This document shows, in pieces, positions 27,550 through 36,228 of a DNA stretch of 64,000 nucleotides; position 1 is the first letter of the stretch; each line of letters opens with the position of its first letter. Made by a program: the position numbers and the translations under genes. A model generated the notes under the pieces. That model searched no databases. It saw only the letters and a list, made by a program, of their open reading frames with translations, and had not been told where the DNA came from. The stretch comes from Microbispora oryzae (GTDB lineage Bacteria; Actinomycetota; Actinomycetes; Streptosporangiales; Streptosporangiaceae), in contig NZ_JAFCNB010000003.1 in the NCBI RefSeq assembly GCF_017896165.1, positions 124,001-188,000 of the forward strand, given 5' to 3'.

Positions 27550-28506
27550 TTGGGACTCTTGCGGCGACTGCTCGGCCGGACGAGGTCGGACCATCCCGCA
27601 GCCAGAACCGTCGAAGACGTCGATCTCGACTCCCTTCTCGCCCTGGTCGCCGAGACCATGGGCTACACCTGCGTGTTCACGGCGGACGGCGGGTCGCTGA
27701 CGCTGCGGGCGCCGTCCGGCGAGGAGCGTGAGCCGGGGAGCCGGCGGCCCGGGGAGCCCGATCCGGGTCTCGACCGCGTGGTCAACCTGGTGGGCCTGCG
27801 GCGGGAGGCCGGTCGGCGCAGCCGCGAGGACTGGCCCATGCTCGTGTCCGAGCACCTCGCCCACGCCGTGTCCGGGGAGCCGTTCGACGCCTGCAACCTC
27901 ACGCCGATCCGGCCCCTCCTGCGCACCCGGGTCCACGCCGCGGACGACCCCGGCATTCCCGACCCCTCGCGCATCATCGGCCGGCACCTGAGCGCCGACC
28001 TCATCGAGGTGCTCACGATCGGCGCCCGGCCGGTGCGGCCGGAGGAGGCCTTCTGCTGGCCGATCCCTCCGGGTGAGGCGCTCGACATGGCCGTCGGCAA
28101 CGCGCTGACCGACGAGCGCCCGACGGTGACCGGGCTCGATCTGGGCGGCACGGGGGTCTCGCTGCTCACGGCCCCCAGCGCGGCCGCCCACCTGCGCCGC
28201 CTGCCAGAACTCGTCACGGTGCCCGATGACGGCATGCTGGCCGCGCTGCCGCATCGCGGTCTGGTCGCGCTGCATCCCGTCGCCGGCATCGGCGTGGTCA
28301 GGGCCATCGAGCGGCTGCGGATGTTCGCCCAGCGCGAGTGGACGGCCAGGGCGGACGGGCTGAGCCCCCACGTCTACTGGTGGCACCGTGACCGGCTGAC
28401 CCGCATCCAGGCCGATCTGGTCGACCACGACGGGCAGACCCGGCTCGTCGTCGCCCCGCCGCCCGAGTTCGCCCGCCTCCTCGCCCGGATCGCCGAGCAG
28501 TTCTAG
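27550..28506 (+). CDS. Conserved protein of unknown function
   Basis: 318 residues, no signal peptide or membrane segments, no motif I recognise. Starts at TTG 27550 with a strong SD (GGAGGGA, 27536-27542). Features: LLALVAETMGYTCVFTADGG, LVSEHLAHAVSGEPFD and the closing VYWWHRDRLTRIQADL. Codon use is normal for the region, so it is a real gene. 45 bases after the LD-carboxypeptidase, possibly co-transcribed. Confidence 0.7.
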   Translation: MGLLRRLLGRTRSDHPAARTVEDVDLDSLLALVAETMGYTCVFTADGGSLTLRAPSGEEREPGSRRPGEPDPGLDRVVNLVGLRREAGRRSREDWPMLVSEHLAHAVSGEPFDACNLTPIRPLLRTRVHAADDPGIPDPSRIIGRHLSADLIEVLTIGARPVRPEEAFCWPIPPGEALDMAVGNALTDERPTVTGLDLGGTGVSLLTAPSAAAHLRRLPELVTVPDDGMLAALPHRGLVALHPVAGIGVVRAIERLRMFAQREWTARADGLSPHVYWWHRDRLTRIQADLVDHDGQTRLVVAPPPEFARLLARIAEQF

Positions 28507-28583
28507 CCGGTTCCGGTCCGCACCGGCACCGTCTCCTTCGTGCCACGCGATCGGAGCGGGGGCCCGGGAAGGAGGCGTTCACC

Positions 28584-29516
28584 GTGCAGGAGCCGATCCG
28601 CATCGACGTCCCCGAAGCGCTGGCCGCCTCGCACAGCAAGTACGGCGGTGCGTCCGGCCGAGCCTGGATCGCCGAGCTGCCCCGGCTCGCCGCGGGGTTC
28701 CTGGATCGCTGGGAGCTGCGATTGGACGGGCCGGGACGGCACGGCATGGTATCGCTCGTGCTGCCGGTGACCCGCGCGGACGGCGTCCCGGCCGCGCTGA
28801 AGCTCCAGCCGGTCAGCGACGAGAACGTCACCGAGCCGATCGGGCTGCGCGCATGGGACGGCGACGGAGTGGTTCGCCTGCTCCGCCACGACCCGGAGAG
28901 CGGCACCATGCTCCTGGAGCGGCTGGACGCGACCCGGCCCCTGTCGGCGGTGGCCGACGACACCGCCGCCTTGCGGATCCTGGCCGGCCTGCTGGAGCGG
29001 CTGGTCGCGGTGCCCGCGCCGAAGGGCCTTCGCCGCCTGGCCGACATCGCCGCCGCCATGCTCGGCCGGGTGCCGCGGGCCGTCCCCGCACTGGCAGACC
29101 CGGCCGAGAGACGGCTGGTGCGGACCTGCGCGTCCGCCGTGGCCGAACTGATCGGCGAGCCCGGTGACCGCCTGCTGCACTGGGACCTGCACTACGACAA
29201 CGTCCTCGCCGGACGGCGAGAGCCCTGGCTGGCCATCGACCCCAAACCACTCGCCGGCGACCCCGGCTTCGAGCTGCTGCCCGCACTGGACAACCGGTGG
29301 GAGGAGGTGACGGCGACCGGTGACGTGCCCCGCGCGGTACTCCGCCGCTTCGACCTGCTGACCGAAGCCCTCGGCCTCGACCGGCGACGGGCGACCGGCT
29401 GGACGCTCGGCCGCGTGCTGCAGAACGCGTTGTGGGACATCAAGGACGGCGAGACCGCGCTGGAGCCGGCCCAGGTCGCCATCGCCACCACCCTGCTGCG
29501 CTATCGGGCCCCCTGA
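28584..29516 (+). CDS. APH(6)-like aminoglycoside/hydroxyurea phosphotransferase
   Basis: 310-residue kinase of the aminoglycoside phosphotransferase superfamily, closest in layout to streptomycin 6-kinases. Catalytic loop LLHWDLHYDNVLAG (His-x-Asp...Asn) and metal motif LAIDPKPLAGDPGFE are intact. GTG start with SD AAGGAGG. Could confer streptomycin resistance or phosphorylate an unknown small molecule; the chromosomal housekeeping setting makes resistance uncertain. Confidence 0.85.
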   Translation: MQEPIRIDVPEALAASHSKYGGASGRAWIAELPRLAAGFLDRWELRLDGPGRHGMVSLVLPVTRADGVPAALKLQPVSDENVTEPIGLRAWDGDGVVRLLRHDPESGTMLLERLDATRPLSAVADDTAALRILAGLLERLVAVPAPKGLRRLADIAAAMLGRVPRAVPALADPAERRLVRTCASAVAELIGEPGDRLLHWDLHYDNVLAGRREPWLAIDPKPLAGDPGFELLPALDNRWEEVTATGDVPRAVLRRFDLLTEALGLDRRRATGWTLGRVLQNALWDIKDGETALEPAQVAIATTLLRYRAP

Positions 29517-29868
29517 CCTGACGGGCCGCCGTACCCGTCCCTCACGGCGAACGGGACGATCGGCGGGAAAACGTCGCCGGGCGAAACCGGTCGCTTTTTC
29601 CGGGGCGGCGTCAGGTGGAATGGCGTGCGTTTCGGGCGGCGTATGTCATTTGCGGGATGAGGATTTCGGCTGCCCGAATCGGTGGCGGACAACGGCCGGC
29701 ATCTCCGGCTCTATGGGGAAATAGATGCGATACGTCTCATGTGCCGTAGCCGACCGGGCGAAGACCGTAGTGTAGGGGTGAATGCCTTTACTTTAGGAAT
29801 GGTGAGAACATAGCCTTTTCGCCCGGAGCTGTTGTGTTCTGCCGATCGCGCTGGAGTTCCCCGGCCTC
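29517..29868. other. AT-richer gap before DUF6571-like gene
   Basis: No gene seen; a 63-codon minus-strand frame here has no coding character. The stretch 29700-29830 is poorer in GC than its surroundings and holds several possible -10 boxes (e.g. TTTAGGAAT near 29792). Confidence 0.4.
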
Positions 29869-31929
29869 ATGACCGAACCATCGCCCAGGCCGTTGCCGGC
29901 TCCCGCGTCGCCACCCGCGGCTCCCGTTCCGGTCGAGCATCCCGCCCCGCCGAGGCTGCCCTCGTCCGCCCCGCAGGTGTCTCCCACCGCCGGGGTCTCC
30001 GGTGGGTTCTCCGGCCTCAATCCCGACGCGCTGGAGGCGTTCGAACGGGCGCTGGGCCGGTTGGAAGACGCGCTCGGACGCAACGAGCCGGTGATCGGCC
30101 GGGAGCTTGGGAAGATCGACCTGGACACCTCTGGCCTGGCGGTGTTGCGCGAGGCGCGGTCCTGGATCGCGTCGGGCCGTCCTGACCTGCGGCGGCGCGT
30201 GGAGACGATCCGCGCGGAGAAGTCGGAGTGGGACAGCTCGGGTGTGCCCGCCGAGCTGTGGGCCTTCGATGAGGCCCTGTACGGGAAGGCCGCTCACGAT
30301 CCCGAGGTCTACGCCGCGGTGAGGAAGGTCACCGAGGCGGCCGGCGGCGGCGAGATCGACGAGAAGGCGCTCGCGGTGCTGGAGAAGCGTGTGGGCGACG
30401 CCGGATTCGCCACGGCCTTGATGAGTGTGCTCGGGGCGGACCGTTTCCGGGAGGCGATGAAGGCGACGGTGAAGGCGGGGGATCAGAAGGCGCGGCGGTT
30501 GCAGGCCGCGCTGGGGAAGGCGTTGGCCGCGGCGAGTTCCCGGCTCGACCCCGCCTGGCGTGACAAGCTGACGACGGGGATCGGCCCCAGCTGGCGGGAC
30601 GGACTGGCAGTCGCCTCGGCGCTGCGGTACGGCACGTACGACAGCCGGTTTCTGACCGCGGTGGCGAAGGGCCTGGACGCGTGGGATCGCAAGGGTGAGG
30701 AACGACGTCCCGGGGTGGATCCCGGCGTGATGGTCGCGCTGATGGAGGCGTTGAGCCGTGATCCGGCCGCGGCCCAGGACTTCTTCACCGAAGATCCGAC
30801 CGCGCTCCGGCATTTCCTGGTCGAACGCGCGATGCCCGACCAGGGCGTGGCGCTGGGAAAGGCGCTGGAGGCGGCCACGCTCACCTTCCGCGACCACGAC
30901 GGCTCGCCGGAGCATCCGTCGCGGGGTTACCTGTCGGCCAAGCTGACCTCGGAGTTCGTCCACCTCGAAGCCGAGCGGATTGACAAGGGCGACGCCGTGG
31001 ATCCCCCGGTCAAACCGGTGACCACCGGCCGCATCCTCGCCGGCTACATCAGCGACATCGATTACGTCGCGATGAAGGGGAACGATCCTGTCGTTCCTGG
31101 GGTTCGTGGATCGGACAATCCCGGTCTTGCCGGTCGGGATCCATGGGGGGCGCAATTCGTAAAGGATGATTTAAGGCTGGTGATGCGGGAGGCGTTCACG
31201 GACGCGGCGGCTTTCACCCCGGTCATGGCCGCGCAGACGGCTTCCACCGGCTGGCTTATGGATCAGGGCGCCAAGGATCTAACCGAGAGCAAGGATCAAG
31301 GGACTTTGCTCACCAATGCTAAACAGGTGGGAGTTGGATTTGCGTTCATCACTGATGCGGCAGGTCTCGCGAAGATCGAGGAAGGTAAATCCCTGGATGA
31401 GGCGCAAGAACGCAACATGAAGATCCTCACCGCCGTAGTCAACACTGGGCTTGCCATTCCACAAAAGGCGGGAATCCCGATTGTGGCAGGTGTCATCGGA
31501 GCCTGGACGGGCTTAATAGAGGATGCCGCTCAAGGAGAGGCCGAGAGCAAGGCGCGAAGCGATGCGAACTCGGCCGTCGACCAGGCTCATATCCTTCTGC
31601 ATGACCTTACGGTTCAGGCCATGCTGAAGTATGGTGCTTTCGGAGCGGGTGAGCCTGCCGCGTCGACGCATCCATGGGCGTCTCTGGAAGGGCTGAAAAA
31701 GGGTGACGACCCTCGCCAAAACCCGAACAATTTCCTTAAGGACGACGGCCGAACGATAATGACCCGCAGTGAGATGATCGGGAGGGTGCCGGGTGGAGGG
31801 GTCGACGACACGCGACTGGAGGCATACGAGCGCTGGCTCTACGAGGGTCCTTCCGGAGATCCCTGGCGCTCGGTCGAGGATCGCCTGGATCAGGGCTTCG
31901 ACCGAGGCTTTGCTCAGTACGAGCCATGA
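29869..31929 (+). CDS. DUF6571-like large helical protein
   Basis: 686 residues, cytoplasmic by sequence. A Pro-rich N-terminus (1-45) is followed by a mainly alpha-helical body; VMVALMEALSRDPAAAQDFF and TALRHFLVERAMPDQG resemble the repeat-like signature of DUF6571 proteins found beside WXG100 genes. A hydrophobic Gly/Ile stretch (PKAGIPIVAGVIGAWTGLI, about 535-555) could be membrane-active. GC falls sharply after about 31060, and TTA codons occur at 31171 and 31513. ATGA overlap with the lipoprotein gene. Confidence 0.6.
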   Translation: MTEPSPRPLPAPASPPAAPVPVEHPAPPRLPSSAPQVSPTAGVSGGFSGLNPDALEAFERALGRLEDALGRNEPVIGRELGKIDLDTSGLAVLREARSWIASGRPDLRRRVETIRAEKSEWDSSGVPAELWAFDEALYGKAAHDPEVYAAVRKVTEAAGGGEIDEKALAVLEKRVGDAGFATALMSVLGADRFREAMKATVKAGDQKARRLQAALGKALAAASSRLDPAWRDKLTTGIGPSWRDGLAVASALRYGTYDSRFLTAVAKGLDAWDRKGEERRPGVDPGVMVALMEALSRDPAAAQDFFTEDPTALRHFLVERAMPDQGVALGKALEAATLTFRDHDGSPEHPSRGYLSAKLTSEFVHLEAERIDKGDAVDPPVKPVTTGRILAGYISDIDYVAMKGNDPVVPGVRGSDNPGLAGRDPWGAQFVKDDLRLVMREAFTDAAAFTPVMAAQTASTGWLMDQGAKDLTESKDQGTLLTNAKQVGVGFAFITDAAGLAKIEEGKSLDEAQERNMKILTAVVNTGLAIPQKAGIPIVAGVIGAWTGLIEDAAQGEAESKARSDANSAVDQAHILLHDLTVQAMLKYGAFGAGEPAASTHPWASLEGLKKGDDPRQNPNNFLKDDGRTIMTRSEMIGRVPGGGVDDTRLEAYERWLYEGPSGDPWRSVEDRLDQGFDRGFAQYEP

Positions 31930-32531
31930 TGTCTAAATCATCCATTTTGGCACTGATGGCATTGTCGGCTCTGCTTTTCTCTGCGGCGTGTCGGAATGAA
32001 GCACAGACGGTCGACCGTAGTCCGATGCCCGACGGTGCCACCGCTCCTTACCTGTGTGACTATGTTCCCTTGAACGCCGCGCAGCTCATGACTGGCCTCC
32101 ATTCGCCCCTGGCGCGAGGGTCTTTCGATCTCGCAGCGGTAAATGGCCTGGGCGATGGCGGTTGCGCTGTTTATGAGCGGGAGGGTGGCCACAGAAAATT
32201 CCTGCAGATTGAACTCACCCCCGGCGGGTCGGTTGGGGAGATTCAAGAGCGGTTGGCCCAGGGGGCCTCATCGTTGCCGGAAATCGTTCCCGGAGCCATT
32301 GGATACTACTTCAAGGATAGGTACAGCAAATCAAACTCTGCTTATGCGATGCTCGTACAAGGCAGGGCGGAGCTGAACATCCAACTCGAAATCGGTGTGG
32401 CGGGGCGGGACAACGCGGCTGATGTGGTGGCGCTGATGAGGCTGATCGCACCGAAGCTGATCACGGACGCGAGCGCCGTGTCGCCGGGTCCTTCCGGGGC
32501 CGGGCGGTCCTCCGGCGGGAAGCGGGGCTGA
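31926..32531 (+). CDS. DUF3558-like lipoprotein
   Basis: 201 residues with a lipoprotein signal: hydrophobic SSILALMALSALLFSAAC, lipobox SAAC with Cys at 22. The mature part has two further cysteines (LCDYVPL and GGCAVYE) and an overall layout like DUF3558 lipoproteins. Starts within the stop of the upstream gene, so translation is probably coupled. Lower GC than the genome until the last ~40 codons. Confidence 0.75.
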   Translation: MMSKSSILALMALSALLFSAACRNEAQTVDRSPMPDGATAPYLCDYVPLNAAQLMTGLHSPLARGSFDLAAVNGLGDGGCAVYEREGGHRKFLQIELTPGGSVGEIQERLAQGASSLPEIVPGAIGYYFKDRYSKSNSAYAMLVQGRAELNIQLEIGVAGRDNAADVVALMRLIAPKLITDASAVSPGPSGAGRSSGGKRG

Positions 32532-32533
32532 CC

Positions 32534-32836
32534 GTGGCGCAGCTCGTGCCGAACCCCCTGTATGTGGCCGTCCAGCAGGCGCTGCGCACGGTGGAACCGC
32601 TCGTCGACGAGATCGAGAGGGGTATCGAGGGGCCGTACCGCGACCTGCACACGGGCACGGTGTGGAGCGGGGCGGCGGCCGAGCGTTTCGACGCGGAGTT
32701 CGCCCACCATCGCTCCCGGGTCCGGCAGGTGAGCGATCGCGTGCTCGCCGACCTGCGCACGGCACTGGCCCGCACGCCGCCGGAGGTGACGGAGGCCGAG
32801 GCCACGGCCATCAGGGCGCGGTACGGCCTGCCCTGA
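32534..32836 (+). CDS. WXG100-like small helical protein
   Basis: 100 residues, two predicted helices around a central VWSGAAAERFDAEF, the Trp-x-Gly hairpin of ESX/WXG100 proteins. GTG start two bases after the lipoprotein stop. Suggests that the three-gene group is linked to type VII-like secretion or the cell surface; no EccC or other secretion genes are in the window. Confidence 0.65.
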   Translation: MAQLVPNPLYVAVQQALRTVEPLVDEIERGIEGPYRDLHTGTVWSGAAAERFDAEFAHHRSRVRQVSDRVLADLRTALARTPPEVTEAEATAIRARYGLP

Positions 32837-32872
32837 GGCGGCGCGCGGCCGGGGTTCCGGTCGTGCGCCGCC
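32837..32872. terminator. Hairpin between convergent genes
   Basis: GGCGGCGC (32837-32844) pairs with GCGCCGCC (32865-32872), with further GC pairing possible in the loop. Lies between the WXG-like gene and the convergent methyltransferase gene. Confidence 0.5.
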
Positions 32873-32886
32873 TCGCCGGCAATCGG

Positions 32887-33567
32887 TCAGGCCGTCGCGT
32901 CCTTGATCAGGTGCACCTCCAGGGTGATCCCGTCGGCGCGGATGGACCAGGTGGGAAAGGCGCTGTCGGCGGCGATCCGCTCGAAGCGGCCACGTGAGTA
33001 GGCCCGCCGCCGCAGTGCCCGCAGGGGCACCTTGGTCATGACGGAGTTCAGCGGACTGAGCCCCATCCTCTCGACCTCTTCGTCGATGTCGGCGTTCGTG
33101 GCGTCCCGGTTCATGTCCTGGATGACCGCCGAGCGGCCGGGACGCAGCACCCGATGCATCTCGTCGAGCGCGTCGACGGGACGCCCGAAGTTCTTGAACG
33201 CGGCCTGGCACACGATCAGGTCGAACGAGTCGTCGCCGAGGGGGAGGTCGGCGGCGTCACCGTGCCGGAAGTCGATCGAGACGCCCGCCAGGCGGGCGTT
33301 TCCGGCGCCGATCTCCAGGAACGTCCGGCTGAGGTCGAGCGCGGTGACCGTGAAGCCGAGCCGGGCCATCTCCACCGCCAGGTAGCCCGGCCCGGGCGCG
33401 ATCTCCAGAATCGCGGCGCCGGACGGGAGGGCGGCCGTCAGCTCGGCGGCCTGGCGCCGGACGGCGGCCATCTGGGGCGCCGAGCCACGCTGGCGGGCGT
33501 ACCACCGGGCCGTCGCGCCCTCCATGCGGGGCGCCTGGGACTGCGCGTGGCGGGTGTTGTTCTCCAT
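32887..33567 (-). CDS. Class I SAM-dependent methyltransferase
   Basis: 226 residues. Motif I ILEIAPGPGYLAVEMARLG, acidic end of strand 2 TALDLS, and motif IV DLIVCQAAFKNFGRPVDALD are standard for Rossmann methyltransferases of the UbiE/COQ5-like group. ATG 33567 has an excellent SD (GGAGGAG). Downstream of a PadR regulator on the same strand, so probably its target. Substrate unknown. Confidence 0.88.
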   Translation of the reverse strand: MENNTRHAQSQAPRMEGATARWYARQRGSAPQMAAVRRQAAELTAALPSGAAILEIAPGPGYLAVEMARLGFTVTALDLSRTFLEIGAGNARLAGVSIDFRHGDAADLPLGDDSFDLIVCQAAFKNFGRPVDALDEMHRVLRPGRSAVIQDMNRDATNADIDEEVERMGLSPLNSVMTKVPLRALRRRAYSRGRFERIAADSAFPTWSIRADGITLEVHLIKDATA

Positions 33568-33688
33568 GTGTCTCCTCCGGTTCCGGATCATGCGTGTCCG
33601 AACCGGCCGGGGACGGAGCCCGGGTAATGTTGCGGTTGCCACCTCGTGGCCGGGTTTCCGTTCCGCGGATCGGTTCGAGGATGAGGTC

Positions 33689-33716
33689 CCGGTGGGGTGT
33701 TCCCGCACCCCGCCGG
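33689..33716 (-). terminator. Hairpin after padR-family gene
   Basis: CCGGTGGGGTG/CACCCCGCCGG forms an 11-bp stem with one G-T pair, 22 bases past the regulator's stop and before the methyltransferase gene; may reduce read-through. Confidence 0.45.
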
Positions 33717-33737
33717 GGCCGTGTGACCGAGCGGTCG

Positions 33738-34385
33738 TCAGTCGGCGCCGATGCCCCTGCCGAACAGGTCGTGCAACTCCTGCGGCACCTCACCGGTGGC
33801 GTGCCAGTGACGCCACGCGTCCAGGCCGGGGAAGGTGCCTTCGCTGAGCTCCCCGAGCAGGGACCTGGTCCAGGCGAGCTCGGCCTCGCGAACGGCCAGG
33901 TCATACTCGGCCTCGACGAGGAACAGGCGGGGTATCTCCGAGAGGTGCCCGTTCAGGGCCGCCCGCTGGTCCGCCAGCTCCTTCTCCAGCAGGGCCACCC
34001 GGCCGCGGAGCAGGCTCGTGACCTCGTCGGGGGTGAGGATGCCCCACACCGAGAGGGCCGCCTTGAACGCGGACTGCTCGCGCTCGGGAGTGGCGAGGAG
34101 GTCCCGCACCCAGTCGGCGTACTCCTGCCGCCCCGCGTCGGTGATGCGGTAGATCGTCCGCTCCGGGTGACCGCCCTCCTTGTCGCTGCCCGCCACCTCC
34201 AGAAAGCCGTGCTTCTCCAGGTTTCGTACGACGGTGTAGAGCGAACCCCACTTGATCCGCATGTCGTCGTCCTTGCCGCGGGCACGCACGAGCGAGGCCA
34301 TCTCGTACGGATGCATCGGTCGCTCGATGACGGTCGCGAGCACGGCGAGGCCGAGCATGTTGTTCACCTTGCGTCGTTTCGCCAT
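33738..34385 (-). CDS. PadR-family transcriptional regulator
   Basis: 215 residues, full-length PadR type. N-terminal winged helix LGLAVLATVIERPMHPYEMA with GSLYTVVRNLEKHGFLEV as recognition region; C-terminal Vir-like coiled-coil (LLEKELADQRAALNGHL) for dimerisation. ATG 34385 has SD AAAGGAGG. An inverted repeat lies just upstream. Confidence 0.92.
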   Translation of the reverse strand: MAKRRKVNNMLGLAVLATVIERPMHPYEMASLVRARGKDDDMRIKWGSLYTVVRNLEKHGFLEVAGSDKEGGHPERTIYRITDAGRQEYADWVRDLLATPEREQSAFKAALSVWGILTPDEVTSLLRGRVALLEKELADQRAALNGHLSEIPRLFLVEAEYDLAVREAELAWTRSLLGELSEGTFPGLDAWRHWHATGEVPQELHDLFGRGIGAD

Positions 34386-34396
34386 GCCGCCTCCTT

Positions 34397-34426
34397 TACT
34401 CGCCTACGAATATACGTCCGCGAGTA
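34397..34426. promoter_or_regulatory. Inverted repeat, likely PadR autoregulatory operator
   Basis: TACTCGC (34397-34403) and GCGAGTA (34420-34426) are exact inverted copies around a 16-base AT-rich centre, starting 12 bases before the padR-family start, where its promoter should be. Site geometry fits PadR dimers. Confidence 0.6.
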
Positions 34427-34473
34427 TGCCGATGGCAACGCGTCGCCCCCGGCACCAGAGGTGAGGCCGTGGG

Positions 34474-36228
34474 TCAGCAGAGCGACAGAGCGGTCCGGAT
34501 CAGGTGGATGTGGCTGAACGCCTGGGGGAAGTTGCCGAGCTGGCGGCCGAGGTGGGGATCGTATTCCTCGGCGAGCAGGCCGACGTCGTTGGTGAGCGAC
34601 AGCAGGTGCTCGAACAGCTCCACGGCCTCCTCGCGGCGGCCCATCATGGCGCGGGCCTGGGCCAGCCAGAAGCTGCAGGCGAGGAAGGCGCCCTCTCCGC
34701 CGGGCAGGCCGTCCACCGTGTTGTCCTCGGCCAGGGGATAGCGCAGGACGAGGCCGTCGGTCATGAGCTCCCGCTCGATGGCGTTCACCGTTCCGATCAC
34801 CCGGGGGTCGTCGGCCGGCAGGAAGCCGACGATGGGGATCAGCAGCAGGGAGGCGTCCAGCTCGCGGGAGCCGTACGACTGGGTGAACGTGCCGCGCTCG
34901 GGATCGAAGCCCTTCTCGCAGACCTCGGCGTGGATCCGCTCGCGCAGCGTCCGCCACCGCTCGACCGGGCCGGTGCGGCCGAGCTCCTCGACGACGCGGA
35001 CCATCCGGTCGGCCGCGACCCAGGCCATCACCTTCGAGTGGACGAAGTGCCGTCGTGGGCCGCGGACCTCCCACAGCCCCTCGTCGGGCTGGTCCCAGTT
35101 GTGCTCCAGGAACTCCATCACCTTGCGGATCATGGCCCAGGCGTGGTCGTTGGGCGGCATGCCGTGTTTGCGGGCCTGGTAGAGGGCGTTGACGACCTCG
35201 CCGTAGATGTCGAGCTGGAGTTGCCCGGCGGCGCTGTTGCCGATCCGCACCGGCCGGGACTCCTCGTAGCCGGACAGCCAGTCGAGCGTCAGCTCCGGCA
35301 GCCGCCGCTCTCCGGCGACACCGTAGAGGACCTGCAGGTCCTCGGGGCGGCCGGCGATGACCCGCAGCAGCCAGGTGCGCCAGGCGTCGGCCTCCTCGAC
35401 ATACCCGGAGCTGGTGAGGGCGTCGAGCGTCATGGCGGCGTCGCGGAGCCAGCAGAACCGGTAGTCCCAGTTGCGGACGCCGCCCAGGTCCTCCGGGAGT
35501 GACGTCGTGGGAGCGGCCACGATCCCACCGGTGGGCCCGTACGTGAGGGCCTTGAGCGTGATCAGCGAGCGGACGACGGCGTCCCGCCACGGGCCCGCGT
35601 ACCCGCACCGCGCGACCCACTCCCGCCACATGGCGCTGGTCTGGTCGAGCTGCTCCAGCGGATCGATCGGATCGGGCTGCGGCTGGTGGGAAGGGTGCCA
35701 GGTGAACACGAACGGCACCCGCTCGCCCGCCGCCACGGTGAAGCGCCCCTTGTGCCGGAAGTCGCCGCCCTTCAACGGAACGCCGGAGTGGATCCAGACG
35801 GAGTCGGGCCCGCCCACCGCGTGCATGTGGCCGTCGGTGCGCCTGACCCAGGGGACGATGCGGCCGTAGTCGAACCGGATGCGGATCTCCGCCTCCATCT
35901 CGACGGTCCCGGACAGGCCCTCCACGATGCGGACCACGTCCGGGCTGGCGTGCCGGGGCGGCATGAAGTCGACGACCTTGGCGGTGCCGGTCGGGGTCGT
36001 CCAGACGGTCTCGAGGACCAGGGTGTTCTCGGCGTACGCGCGGCTGGCGGGCCGGTCGGCGTTCGCGGCGGCGAGACGCCAGAAGCCGTTGGACTCGTCT
36101 CCGACGAGCCGGGCGAAGCACGCGGGGGAGTCGAATCTGGGCAGGCAGAGCCAGTCGATCGACCCGTCGCCGCCCACGAGGGCCGCCGACTGCATGTCAC
36201 CGATGAGGGCGTAGTCCTCGATCCGCAT
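34474..36228 (-). CDS. Glycoside hydrolase family 15 (trehalase/glucoamylase-like)
   Basis: 584-residue cytoplasmic enzyme. The N-terminal beta domain begins YALIGDMQSAALVGGDGSID (trehalase-like GH15), followed by the (alpha/alpha)6 barrel with NWDYRFCWLRDAAMTLDAL and a general-acid region near DEGLWEVRGP. Actinobacterial members include trehalases and glucoamylases; substrate not decided here. Its start overlaps the end of yczE by 32 bases on the same strand. Confidence 0.92.
   Translation of the reverse strand: MRIEDYALIGDMQSAALVGGDGSIDWLCLPRFDSPACFARLVGDESNGFWRLAAANADRPASRAYAENTLVLETVWTTPTGTAKVVDFMPPRHASPDVVRIVEGLSGTVEMEAEIRIRFDYGRIVPWVRRTDGHMHAVGGPDSVWIHSGVPLKGGDFRHKGRFTVAAGERVPFVFTWHPSHQPQPDPIDPLEQLDQTSAMWREWVARCGYAGPWRDAVVRSLITLKALTYGPTGGIVAAPTTSLPEDLGGVRNWDYRFCWLRDAAMTLDALTSSGYVEEADAWRTWLLRVIAGRPEDLQVLYGVAGERRLPELTLDWLSGYEESRPVRIGNSAAGQLQLDIYGEVVNALYQARKHGMPPNDHAWAMIRKVMEFLEHNWDQPDEGLWEVRGPRRHFVHSKVMAWVAADRMVRVVEELGRTGPVERWRTLRERIHAEVCEKGFDPERGTFTQSYGSRELDASLLLIPIVGFLPADDPRVIGTVNAIERELMTDGLVLRYPLAEDNTVDGLPGGEGAFLACSFWLAQARAMMGRREEAVELFEHLLSLTNDVGLLAEEYDPHLGRQLGNFPQAFSHIHLIRTALSLC

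Noticed and set aside
29501-29692. 63-codon minus-strand ORF
   Set aside because: No SD, no coding bias, no motif; overlaps the end of the APH-like gene.
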